Assembly (NCBI GenBank): GCA_035544215.1
Contig: DATKHY010000007.1
Location: 124,001 to 188,000, forward strand
Reading direction: 5' to 3'
Origin: Candidatus Binatia bacterium
Lineage (GTDB): Bacteria; Vulcanimicrobiota; Vulcanimicrobiia; Vulcanimicrobiales; Vulcanimicrobiaceae
Length of the DNA: 64,000 nt
In this document: piece by piece, positions 34,147 to 41,649 of the stretch
How the letters are laid out: each line of letters starts with the position of its first letter
Position numbering within the stretch: the first letter of the stretch is position 1
Position numbers and translations under genes: made by a program
The notes under the pieces: generated by a model
Databases searched by the model: none
What the model was told of the DNA's origin: nothing
Seen by the model: only the letters and a program-made list of their open reading frames with translations

Positions 34147-34318
34147 ATCCCCAAATCAGCTCGACCACGCCGAACGGCCACGTCCCGGCGAGCCAGCCGT
34201 ACGCCGATGCGGCGAAGCAACCCAGAGCAAAGAGCAGAGTGTACGTTGCGCCCCGCGCCTCGAGCGCGTAGCAGAGCATCATAAAGCCGACCGCGGCGGC
34301 GCCGAAGTAGGTCAGCAT
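34109..34318 (-). CDS. Small membrane protein (69 residues)
   Basis: Two to three hydrophobic helices: MLTYFGAAAVGFMMLCYALE, ATYTLLFALGCFAASAYGWL and GTWPFGVVELIWGFIALRKW. The pattern E-A-R-G, then a helix ending W-P-F-G-x-x-E-x-x-W-x-x-x-A matches a widespread uncharacterised small membrane family. Its start overlaps the MerR gene's stop by 7 bases, so it is co-translated with the regulator. Confidence 0.65.
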   Translation of the reverse strand: MLTYFGAAAVGFMMLCYALEARGATYTLLFALGCFAASAYGWLAGTWPFGVVELIWGFIALRKWRSALS

Positions 34319-34716
34319 ACGCGCCGCCTGCTCCAGTCGGGACGCTTCTCTTTAAAGATGACGCAGCGCTTCGTGTCTCCCCGGCAGTCGCATGCCAGGA
34401 GCTTCGTCAGGCGGCGCCTCATCCTGCGCGCCTCCGTGATCACCTCGTCGAGCTCCGCCATTCGCTTGAGCACGATCTCGTGACGATTTCGCGCCTTCGT
34501 GACAGGTGAAGCGCCCGCGAACATGACCGCGATCGCCTGGGTGGAGACGCCGGCCGATCGAAAGAAGCGCAGCACTCGAAGCTGCTCGACGACCTCGGGA
34601 CCGTATTCGCGAACCCCGTTCCTGCGCGCCGGGCGCGGCAGGACGCCGGCCGACTCATAAAATCGGATCGCCGAGGCCGGCACGCCCGCCTCGACGGCTA
34701 CCTGACCAATTTTCAT
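34312..34716 (-). CDS. MerR-family metalloregulator
   Basis: 134 residues from ATG 34716. Winged HTH at residues 1-70 (MKIGQVAVEAGVPASAIRFY, ESAGVLPRPAR), a dimerisation helix, then a Cys cluster at 109, 111 and 118 (LLACDCRGDTKRCVIF) where MerR, ZntR and CueR keep their metal ligands; Cys134 is the last residue. It is divergent from the membrane-transport gene at 34766, and a palindrome with a 19-base promoter spacer lies between them. Metal identity is open; mercury is suggested by the partners. Confidence 0.8.
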   Translation of the reverse strand: MKIGQVAVEAGVPASAIRFYESAGVLPRPARRNGVREYGPEVVEQLRVLRFFRSAGVSTQAIAVMFAGASPVTKARNRHEIVLKRMAELDEVITEARRMRRRLTKLLACDCRGDTKRCVIFKEKRPDWSRRRVC

Positions 34717-34727
34717 GCTCGAGCCCC

Positions 34728-34758
34728 TTGACTTAAAGTCAACTTTAAGTATTAGTCT
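34728..34758 (+). promoter_or_regulatory. MerR-type operator-promoter
   Basis: TTGACT (34728-34733) and TAGTCT (34753-34758) are separated by 19 bases, the stretched spacing typical of MerR-controlled promoters. The spacer overlaps a palindrome with 8-base perfect arms, ACTTAAAG-TCAA-CTTTAAGT (34731-34750). The predicted start site falls at or next to the ATG at 34766, implying a leaderless or nearly leaderless transcript. Confidence 0.7.
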
Positions 34759-34765
34759 CTTCGGC

Positions 34766-35125
34766 ATGAACGATCTGCCTCATTCAGGCACGCCGGCGAG
34801 GGTCTTCGGCGCGACGGCCTTTTCTGTGGCGAGCCATCTTTTCGGCGCGTTAACCTGCACGACGTGCTGGGCCATCTTTGGGCCGGCGCTCCTACTCCTC
34901 TTCGGAAGCGCGGGCACCGGATTTCTGGCCGCACTGCGCCCGTACGCAGCGCTTTGTCTGCTCCTTTCGGCCGCAGGGCTCGCATACAGCGCGTATCAGC
35001 TCATCAAGAAGCGGCATGAATCAAAAAAGCTGCCCTTCCGCCTCGCCGCGGCATTCACGACGCTGTCCTTGGTCGGTTGGGGCGTATCCGCCGGATACGT
35101 CGTGGCCACCCTTATTTTGGGATAG
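34766..35125 (+). CDS. MerT-like membrane transport protein
   Basis: 119 residues with four hydrophobic segments. The first contains Cys31-Thr-Thr-Cys34 (GALTCTTCWAIFGPALLLL), like the membrane Cys pair of MerT/MerC/MerF mercury importers, followed by PYAALCLLLSAAGLAYSAY. The charged loop KKRHESKK separates it from the final helix. Placed under the MerR-type promoter, it probably moves a thiophilic metal ion across the inner membrane. Sequence similarity to named Mer proteins is low. Confidence 0.6.
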   Translation: MNDLPHSGTPARVFGATAFSVASHLFGALTCTTCWAIFGPALLLLFGSAGTGFLAALRPYAALCLLLSAAGLAYSAYQLIKKRHESKKLPFRLAAAFTTLSLVGWGVSAGYVVATLILG

Positions 35126-35133
35126 GCGTCTCG

Positions 35134-35469
35134 ATGAAGAACCGCAAGCCGATCGTTTGCACCCTGACGTCGCGCGAGCGCGAGGCACGAGGCGACTGGT
35201 GGCAGCAGCTGCTCGTCCGTTGGAGCGCTCGAATCGCCATCGTGGAAGGCGGCGTGACGATACGCTTCGACGACGCCGGCGCCCGCACCGAGTTGGAGCA
35301 CCTGGTCGCCCAAGAACGGCGCTGCTGCAAGTGGATGAAACTCGATCTGCGCGACGAGGGCCGGGGCCTCGTCCTCACGGTCGGCGCCGAGAGCGGCGAC
35401 GGCGCCGATGCCATCCGCAACATGATGGCGTTCGGCGCCGTGCCCGTGTCGAGCGATCGCGCGCCTTAG
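35134..35469 (+). CDS. Small cysteine protein of a metal-resistance operon
   Basis: 111 residues from ATG 35134, 8 bases after the MerT-like stop. It has LTSREREARGDWWQQLL, IRFDDAGARTELEHLVAQE and ERRCCKWMKLDLR with vicinal Cys64-Cys65. Small proteins with E-R-x-C-C-x-F/W are common companions in mercury and arsenic operons. A cytoplasmic metal-binding or carrier role is inferred; no reductase (MerA) is present. Confidence 0.6.
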   Translation: MKNRKPIVCTLTSREREARGDWWQQLLVRWSARIAIVEGGVTIRFDDAGARTELEHLVAQERRCCKWMKLDLRDEGRGLVLTVGAESGDGADAIRNMMAFGAVPVSSDRAP

Positions 35470-36482
35470 CGCGCGATCAGCATCCCGTCGACGTTGCCTG
35501 CCGCGTCGGTGTAGAAGCCGACCATTTCGTTCTTGTCGTTGAGCCCGTTGACGACCGTCGATCCGATGCCGTTGGGATCGTCGATCGACTGCCACTTTGC
35601 GTGAGTCAGCGGGTCGGACAGGAGGAAGCCGTGGAGCACGCCGGCTCCGTCGTCATAGCTGCCCACCATTTGGTCGTGGTTGTTGACGCCGAGGGACTGC
35701 GTGTTGCTTCCACCGGGGAAGGTAAAGCTGGTCAACTGGCCTCCTCTGATCAGGAAGGACGACGTCTGCTTGGAGGACGAGGTCGAGAAACCCGTAATGT
35801 CACCCGCGTCGTTGATGCCGGTCGCGGTGAGTGTGACGGCTCCCGGCACGATCACCGGCTTAAACTGGCCCGTCGCCTGATTCAGCGTGAAGCCATGGCT
35901 GTTGCCCTTCGCGTCGTTGTAGAAGCCGACCGCGATGCCCGAGTCGTTGATGCCGAGAATTTGGGTCGTCTTGCTGTGGCGCATCTTCGGATCGGTGTAG
36001 CTCGTGAAGACGCCCCTCCACTCGATGAAGCCGCGGTCCACGTTCTTGCTATCGGCCCAGAAGCCGGCCGTGTCGCCGTGCGTGTTGATGGCCGTGACCT
36101 GCGTTTGGACCGAGCCGGGGAAGTTTTCGTTGACATAGTTGGACTGGCCGTAAGGCGGTAAGAGCATATAGCCCTGGTTGGGGTGCGCGGGCAGCGTGCC
36201 GATGCCGAAATATCCGGCGATCTTGCCCTTGTTGTTGACCCCGAGCAGCTGATTGAATGTCGGGTCCGCCTGATCGTCTAGCGTGGTGAACGTGAAGCCC
36301 GCCCGCGATACGCTGGGGCGCAACGCGCTCAGCGCTTGAGCTGCGCCGGCGGGCGACGCCGCGCCCGGCGCCGTTGGGGGTGTGAGGGAACCGCCGCTGC
36401 AGGCGGCGATAAGCGTTGCCGCCGCTCCGAGCGCCGCGGCTGCGCGCAGCGATTGCAGGACGGTCCGTTGTAGGGTAGACAT
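35466..36482 (-). CDS. HAF-repeat lipoprotein, paralogue 1
   Basis: 338 residues, lipobox LIAAC (Cys28). The body is repeats of about 45 residues with the HAF pattern (G-I-N-x-x-G-x-x-V-G-x-Y then H-G-F): LLGVNNKGKIAGYFG, ILGINDSGIAVGFYND, TGINDAGDITGFS, LGVNNHDQMVGSYDD, LNDKNEMVGFYTDAAG. These repeats probably form a propeller. Function unknown. It converges on the cysteine protein, overlapping its stop by 4 bases. Paralogues at 37460 and 59304. Confidence 0.85.
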   Translation of the reverse strand: MSTLQRTVLQSLRAAAALGAAATLIAACSGGSLTPPTAPGAASPAGAAQALSALRPSVSRAGFTFTTLDDQADPTFNQLLGVNNKGKIAGYFGIGTLPAHPNQGYMLLPPYGQSNYVNENFPGSVQTQVTAINTHGDTAGFWADSKNVDRGFIEWRGVFTSYTDPKMRHSKTTQILGINDSGIAVGFYNDAKGNSHGFTLNQATGQFKPVIVPGAVTLTATGINDAGDITGFSTSSSKQTSSFLIRGGQLTSFTFPGGSNTQSLGVNNHDQMVGSYDDGAGVLHGFLLSDPLTHAKWQSIDDPNGIGSTVVNGLNDKNEMVGFYTDAAGNVDGMLIAR

Positions 36483-36599
36483 GATGACTCCTTAAAGCGA
36501 TGAGGGGTTGAGAGGGACGTCATCCAGCCTACCGCCGAGCACTATGCGAGACCACGAAGTTTCTAGACATTTCGCCCGACCGGGGAAGGGGAGGCAAAC

Positions 36600-37439
36600 A
36601 TGAGCCGAGCGACGCTTGCGGTCGAGCCGCTGACGCCGGCGATCGGCGCGGTCGCTCGGGGCGTCGACCTGAGCGGCGCGCTCTCCGACGGCGACGTCGA
36701 GGGAATCTCACGCGCGCTCGACGACCGGCTCTTGCTCTTCTTCGAAGACCAAACGCTGACGCCGGTCGCGCAGCGCGACTTCGCGGCACGGTTCGGCCCG
36801 CTGTATATTCACCCGTTCTATCCGGGAAGCGACGACGCTCCCGAGGTGATGATCCTCGCGCACGACGCCACGCGTCGCGCCAGCAGCGACCGCTGGCACA
36901 ACGACGTCACCTACCTCGCGACGCCCCCGAAGGTGGCGGTCCTGTACGCCGAGGAGATCCCCGCGGTCGGCGGAGACACTCTGTGGGCGAACATGTACGC
37001 CGCCTACGACGCGCTCTCCGAGCCGCTGAAGCACCTCGTCTCCGATTTACGCGCCGTCCACTCGTTCGCGAAGAACTTCACGCCGGAGCGCTTTCGGGCA
37101 CTCGGGATGGAGGACCGGCGCGAGCAAATGTACGCCGAGCATCCTCCGGTGTCGCACCCGGTCGCTCGCACGAACCCCGCGACCGGGCGTCGAGCGCTTT
37201 TCGTCAACCAAGACTTCACGTCGCACATCGAAGGCGTCTCCCCGCGCGAGAGCGACGCGCTCCTGCGTTTCCTCTTCGACCACATGGCGCAGCCGGAGTT
37301 TCAAGTCCGCTGGCGTTGGCGAGCCGGCACCGTGGCGATCTGGGATAACCGATGGACGCAACACTGCGCGCTGGCCGACTACTTTCCCGCCAGCCGGCGC
37401 GTCCGGCGCGCGACGGTCCTCGGCGAACGCCCGGTCTGA
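36600..37439 (+). CDS. TauD/TfdA-family Fe(II)/2-oxoglutarate dioxygenase
   Basis: 279 residues; GGGGAGG just before the ATG. The N-terminus LTPAIGAVARGVDLSGALSD and FFEDQTLTPVAQRDFAARFG are typical. The metal triad is His100 and Asp102 in DRWHNDVTY plus a distal His255 in RWTQHCALADYF; a 2-oxoglutarate-binding Arg follows in RRVRRATVLGERP. Family members hydroxylate taurine, alkyl sulfates, aromatic acids or similar; the substrate is unknown. It is the only metabolic gene between two HAF lipoproteins. Confidence 0.9.
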   Translation: MSRATLAVEPLTPAIGAVARGVDLSGALSDGDVEGISRALDDRLLLFFEDQTLTPVAQRDFAARFGPLYIHPFYPGSDDAPEVMILAHDATRRASSDRWHNDVTYLATPPKVAVLYAEEIPAVGGDTLWANMYAAYDALSEPLKHLVSDLRAVHSFAKNFTPERFRALGMEDRREQMYAEHPPVSHPVARTNPATGRRALFVNQDFTSHIEGVSPRESDALLRFLFDHMAQPEFQVRWRWRAGTVAIWDNRWTQHCALADYFPASRRVRRATVLGERPV

Positions 37440-37447
37440 CGCGGTGC

Positions 37448-37453
37448 TATAAT
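37448..37453 (+). promoter_or_regulatory. Consensus -10 box for a leaderless transcript
   Basis: TATAAT lies 6 bases before the ATG at 37460, so transcription would start at or beside the start codon. No clear -35 and no ribosome site are present. The box lies just after the dioxygenase stop codon. Confidence 0.55.
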
Positions 37454-37459
37454 CCGCGT

Positions 37460-38365
37460 ATGCGGACCATCTCGCCGCCGCTCGCGCTGTTTCTGCTTGT
37501 CGTCGTTCCCGCGGTGTCGGCCTGCGGCAGTCAGGCGGGGACGCCGCTGACGGCGCAGCCGGGTCTCTCGGTCGCCTCCGTGCTGGGCGGGTGCAGGACA
37601 CTTGACTACGCGCAAAACTCGAGCGCGAATCAGCTCAACGGAATCGATAACCGCGGCGAGATTGCCGGAAGCGGTACGCCCGCGGGCGGCTACGTGATTC
37701 ATCCGCCGTACCGCCAGAACGATTTCCGGGCGGAGAACTATCCCGGCGGCTTCGCAACGTCGGTCGCGAGCGCCAACGACGCCCACATTCTCGTCGGATT
37801 CTACCGCGACGGCAAGGGCGACACGGAGGGGTTTGTCAACGTGCACGGCGCGTGGACGGGCGTCAAGTCGAACTCGAATCTCCTCGAGCTTCTCGACATC
37901 AACGAGACAGGCACGATCGTAGGATTTTACGCCGACCGGTACGGCGTCGACCATGCGTTCGAAGGTCCCTTTCGTCGCATCAAGCCTCCGGGCGGGATCA
38001 GCGACGTCGCCGCGGGCATTAACGAACGCGGGCACCTCGTGGGATATATGACGATCGCAAGCGGGGCCGTCGAAGGTTTTCTATTCGAGGGTGGCGCCTA
38101 CACCGATCTCCTCTATCCCGACGCGACGAATACGGCGGCGTTCGGAATCAACGGTCGCGATGAGATCGTCGGTTCCTACTCCGACTCCGCGGGCGCGACG
38201 CACGGCTTTCTGTTGACAAGCCCGCGGAAGAACCCGCACTGGGAGTCGTTTGACGAGTCGCAAGCCAACGGGTTTACTCGCATCAGCGGAATCAACGACC
38301 ACTCCGAATTCGTCGGCTCGTACCGCGATGCCTCGGGCGTCATGCACGGCTTTCTCTGCCGATAG
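37460..38365 (+). CDS. HAF-repeat lipoprotein, paralogue 2
   Basis: 301 residues from ATG 37460; the longer open frame overlaps the dioxygenase and is spurious. Lipobox AVSAC (Cys22). HAF repeats: LNGIDNRGEIAGSG, ANDAHILVGFYRDGKGD, DINETGTIVGFYADRYG, INERGHLVGYMT, INGRDEIVGSYSDSAG and INDHSEFVGSYRDASG, each ending H-G-F or E-G-F. Membrane-anchored outside the cytoplasm; role unknown. The consensus -10 box predicts an independent leaderless message. Confidence 0.85.
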   Translation: MRTISPPLALFLLVVVPAVSACGSQAGTPLTAQPGLSVASVLGGCRTLDYAQNSSANQLNGIDNRGEIAGSGTPAGGYVIHPPYRQNDFRAENYPGGFATSVASANDAHILVGFYRDGKGDTEGFVNVHGAWTGVKSNSNLLELLDINETGTIVGFYADRYGVDHAFEGPFRRIKPPGGISDVAAGINERGHLVGYMTIASGAVEGFLFEGGAYTDLLYPDATNTAAFGINGRDEIVGSYSDSAGATHGFLLTSPRKNPHWESFDESQANGFTRISGINDHSEFVGSYRDASGVMHGFLCR

Positions 38366-38368
38366 CCG

Positions 38369-39307
38369 CTACCAGGCGCCGACGGCCGCGTCGACGCCCC
38401 CGCCATGAACCGTGTTGGTCGGCCCAGAAGCACCCGGGGCGAACTCGTAGATAAAGCCGTCGCTGTAGTTCGGCCAGTAGATCGTGCCGTCGGGCGTCTC
38501 GGCGAAGTCGCTGTAGAATCCCCCGCCTACAGCGTTGATCCAGCGCGACGGCGACGTACTTCCCGGCGCATACACGGCGATTGTGCCGTCGGTACCTCCG
38601 ACGTAGATGTTCCCGGCCTTGTCCGCGCCCACCGCGTCACCGGGCAGATCTTGAAGATTGAGGTTCTTGGGTTGAGATGATCCCGGAGCGATGCTGTAGA
38701 CGTTCCCAGTGAGGTGCTCGATGTCGAAGGCCGAAACGAGTAGGTTTCCGTGCGCATCGAACGCGATGTTGCCGGGTGCGCCGCGTTGAGGAGGGATCTG
38801 GATCGTTCGGGACGGTGAGGTTGCTCCCGGCGGAAACACCAAAATGACGCCACCGGATTGGCCGTCGGCGACGTAGAGGTTCCGGGAGGCGTCGACGGCC
38901 ACTGAGCCCGGCGTGTACAGACCATCGGTGATGATCAACGACGGAATCGTCGACCCGCGCTTATACTCCGCGAGGCTCGGGGGCCACGTGTCGTTCGAGA
39001 CGTACAGCATCCCGGTGCGATCGACGAAGACGCCTGTCGATCGCGTCACACCTTGGGTTATCTCGCCGAGCGACGGCGGATTCTTTTCATGAATGTTAGC
39101 CGAGAAGTATCCTACCACGGCGCTCAAGGTAGCGGCGAACAGAAGGCGTTGCCGGCTGCGCGCATCCCGAACCAACGGCCCGACGGTTCGCATCGAAATC
39201 GCGGAAGGCAGCGATCCCGCGCTCGAGGGCCCGTTGGAGCCCGCGCATCCGCCGAGCGTAGCCGCGGCAACGAGACAAACTGCTGGAGCTAGAGCGCGCT
39301 GCGTCAT
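38369..39307 (-). CDS. NHL-repeat beta-propeller lipoprotein
   Basis: 312 residues, lipobox TLGGC (Cys21). Blades with NHL phrases: TGVFVDRTGMLYVSND, PGSVAVDASRNLYVADG, GNIAFDAHGNLLVSAFD, DAVGADKAGNIYVGG and DFAETPDGTIYWPNYSDG, each followed by a strand with FPPGAT, YAPGST or FAPGAS. Exported, anchored, ligand unknown. It converges with the HAF lipoprotein, 4 bases between stops. Confidence 0.87.
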   Translation of the reverse strand: MTQRALAPAVCLVAAATLGGCAGSNGPSSAGSLPSAISMRTVGPLVRDARSRQRLLFAATLSAVVGYFSANIHEKNPPSLGEITQGVTRSTGVFVDRTGMLYVSNDTWPPSLAEYKRGSTIPSLIITDGLYTPGSVAVDASRNLYVADGQSGGVILVFPPGATSPSRTIQIPPQRGAPGNIAFDAHGNLLVSAFDIEHLTGNVYSIAPGSSQPKNLNLQDLPGDAVGADKAGNIYVGGTDGTIAVYAPGSTSPSRWINAVGGGFYSDFAETPDGTIYWPNYSDGFIYEFAPGASGPTNTVHGGGVDAAVGAW

Positions 39308-39391
39308 TCTGCCCGACCCTCCACGTCAAAGGTTTGGCCTGACGATAGGCGCCCGGGATGAAGAAAGTCTGAACGGGAATAGGATGTCCCG

Positions 39392-40996
39392 ATGGGCCGC
39401 ATCCGCCGTCCGTTTTATTATTGTACCGCCGCGGCCCTGATCGCGCTGGCGGCGTGCACGCGCGGCGCCGGCGGGGCCGGTGGACCGCCGCACGTCCTGC
39501 GGATCGCGTACGACGGCGATCCCGCATCGCTTGTCCCGTTCGTCGCGATCGACCAGGACATCATCGCGCTCGACACGCTCTTCTGCCAGACGCTCGTCGG
39601 CCTCTCGGCCGAGAACCAGGACGTGCCAATCCTCGTGACGCGCATACCGTCGCGACGCAACGGCGACATATCTCCGGACGGCACGCAGATTACGTACCAC
39701 CTGCGTCCGGACGCGCGTTTCGCGGACGGCGTTCCGCTCACGTCGGCCGACGTCGCGTTTACGTATCGGGCCATCTTCGACCCGCGCAATCGCGCCACGT
39801 CGGTCGAGCCGTACCGCCGCGTCGCCTCGTTGCGGACGCCTGACGCGCACACCGTCGTCATGCGCCTGCGCGCGCCCTGGAACGCGGCGGTCCACGTACT
39901 CTTCGCGCAGGCCGACTTCGCCTACGGCATCCTGCCGCAGCACGCCTTCGCCGACACCAAGATCGTCGGCTCTCCCTGGGAGAACGCGCCTTTCGGCACC
40001 GGGCCGTTTCGCGTCAAGACGTGGCTGCGCGGCGATCGCATCGTTTTGGAGCCGAATCCGTACTATCGGCCACGCCCGAAGCTTGCACAGATAGTGCTGC
40101 AGATCGTGCCGAACCTCAATTCGAACTTCGTCGCGCTGCGTTCGGGCGCGGTCGACGTCGGAACCCTGACTGCCGAGAACGTCGCGCAGGCGCAGGGTAC
40201 GCCGGGAATTCACGTGGCGCGCATTCCCGAAAACGCTACGCGCCTGCTCTATCTCCAAACGCAGGCATCTCCGACCAGAGACGTGCGCGTGCGGCGCGCC
40301 ATTGCGCACGTTCTCGATTATCGCGCGCTCTCCGCGGCGTGGCGGAGCGAGTTCCGCGCGGCGACGTCGTTCCTTCCGCCGCCCATCGTGCGCTGGAGAA
40401 GCGTGGAGATCCCCGCGTATCCGCACGATCCGAGACTAGCGGGGCGCGAGCTCGACTCCGCCGGCTGGACAATGCGGCACGGCGCGCGCTCCAAGGCCGG
40501 CATCCCGCTCGGGGGACTCATCGGCGTGAACTCCGAGGATCCGATCAACGTCCGGATCGCGACGCTCGTGCAGGCGGAGCTCGCCACGATCGGAATGCAG
40601 ATGTCGATCAAAGCCAATCCCACGCGGATCTGGTTCAGCCCCGAAGGCCTGTTGCGCAACGGAAAGGCAAAGATCGTCGGCGAGTCCTGGGTCGGCGGCA
40701 GCGATCCCGAACAGTCGCTCAACCTGCGCTGCGTTCAGGCCGCCCGTGGCGGCGACAATCACTCATTCTACTGCTCGAAGCGCTTCGAGGCGCTGTTCGA
40801 CGATCAGGCGCGAACCCAGAGCCAGGCCCGGCGTGACCGCGACTTCGATGCTATGCAGGTCCTCGTCCACGACGACGTCCCGGTCATCCCGCTCTACTGC
40901 GAAGATCGGCTGATCGGCCTTCGGGATCGTGTGTCGGGCTACCGGCTCAACATGTTGTGGATCCCGGTCGACGCCGAGAGCTGGGACGTTATTTGA
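39392..40996 (+). CDS. ABC-type oligopeptide-binding lipoprotein (SBP family 5)
   Basis: 534 residues, the family's usual size. Lipobox ALAAC (Cys22). Typical signposts: LRIAYDGDPASLVPF, DGTQITYHLRPDARFADGVP, LTSADVAFTYRAIFDPRN, APFGTGPFRVKTWLRGDRIV, and DVRVRRAIAHVLDYRAL. The protein would capture peptides or other solutes outside the membrane and hand them to an OppBCDF-like transporter, but no permease or ATPase genes are adjacent, so it is an orphan. It is divergent from the NHL lipoprotein. Confidence 0.9.
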   Translation: MGRIRRPFYYCTAAALIALAACTRGAGGAGGPPHVLRIAYDGDPASLVPFVAIDQDIIALDTLFCQTLVGLSAENQDVPILVTRIPSRRNGDISPDGTQITYHLRPDARFADGVPLTSADVAFTYRAIFDPRNRATSVEPYRRVASLRTPDAHTVVMRLRAPWNAAVHVLFAQADFAYGILPQHAFADTKIVGSPWENAPFGTGPFRVKTWLRGDRIVLEPNPYYRPRPKLAQIVLQIVPNLNSNFVALRSGAVDVGTLTAENVAQAQGTPGIHVARIPENATRLLYLQTQASPTRDVRVRRAIAHVLDYRALSAAWRSEFRAATSFLPPPIVRWRSVEIPAYPHDPRLAGRELDSAGWTMRHGARSKAGIPLGGLIGVNSEDPINVRIATLVQAELATIGMQMSIKANPTRIWFSPEGLLRNGKAKIVGESWVGGSDPEQSLNLRCVQAARGGDNHSFYCSKRFEALFDDQARTQSQARRDRDFDAMQVLVHDDVPVIPLYCEDRLIGLRDRVSGYRLNMLWIPVDAESWDVI

Positions 40997-41065
40997 GGCT
41001 GTAGACCCAGTGAAGTAGGGCCGCCCCCCATTCCGGCGCGCCGCGCCGCGAGCTATTGTAGGCGC

Positions 41066-41617
41066 GTGCCGATTCCCGACGCCGTGCGGGGTACCGTCCT
41101 CGCGCGCCTGAGACACCTAGGCCGGGCAGAACGAGCGGTCGTCCTGCGAGCCTCGGCGATCGGCCGCCACTTTGCACTGCGGGTGGCGGTCGCCGCGGCG
41201 GCGCGCCCCGAGCCCGACGTGCGGCTCGCGCTCGAGCGCGCGCGCGTCCTTCAACTCGTGGTTCCGGCGGGCCACGAGCGCTACTCGTTCCGCCACGCGC
41301 TCACTCGCGACATCCTCTACGCAGAGTTCATCGGCACGCGAACCCGTCCGCTGCACCGCCGAATCGCCAACGTCCTCGAACGGATTCTGCGCAGCGGCGA
41401 ACCCGTTCTCGAAGCGCTCGCATACCACGCGTGGGCGGCTGGCGACGTGACGCGGGCGTTGCTCTATAACGAGCTCGTCGGGGACAACGCGACCGCCGTC
41501 CACGCATACGACGACGCCCGCCGCTATTACGCTCGCGCGCGGAGCGTGGTCGACGTCGGTTCGGCCGGGTACTCGCGCCTGACGCGGAAACTCCAGGCAA
41601 TCGAAGCTCCCTCGTAG
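41066..41617 (+). pseudogene. Fragment of an AAA/LuxR regulator (middle domain only)
   Basis: 183 residues from a GTG, matching only residues about 245-410 of the next gene: VRGTVLARLRHLGRAERAVV, LRASAIGRHFALRV, ERYSFRHALTRDILYAEF, LEALAYHAWAAGDVTRALLY. It lacks the ATPase before it and the TPR and LuxR HTH after it. It lies 32 bases upstream of the full-length paralogue, suggesting a tandem duplication with loss of both ends. It could also be a free-standing domain that modulates the neighbour. Confidence 0.6.
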
Positions 41618-41649
41618 GCTCGTTCTGCGGGCCCGCAGAAGCGGACGGC

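Noticed and set aside
34878-36161. 427-codon plus-strand frame
   Set aside because: It crosses the MerT-like, Cys-Cys and HAF genes in other frames and shows no family features.
39326-40426. 366-codon minus-strand frame opposite the peptide-binding lipoprotein
   Set aside because: Arg/Asp-rich shadow; the plus strand encodes a full SBP family 5 protein with a lipobox.
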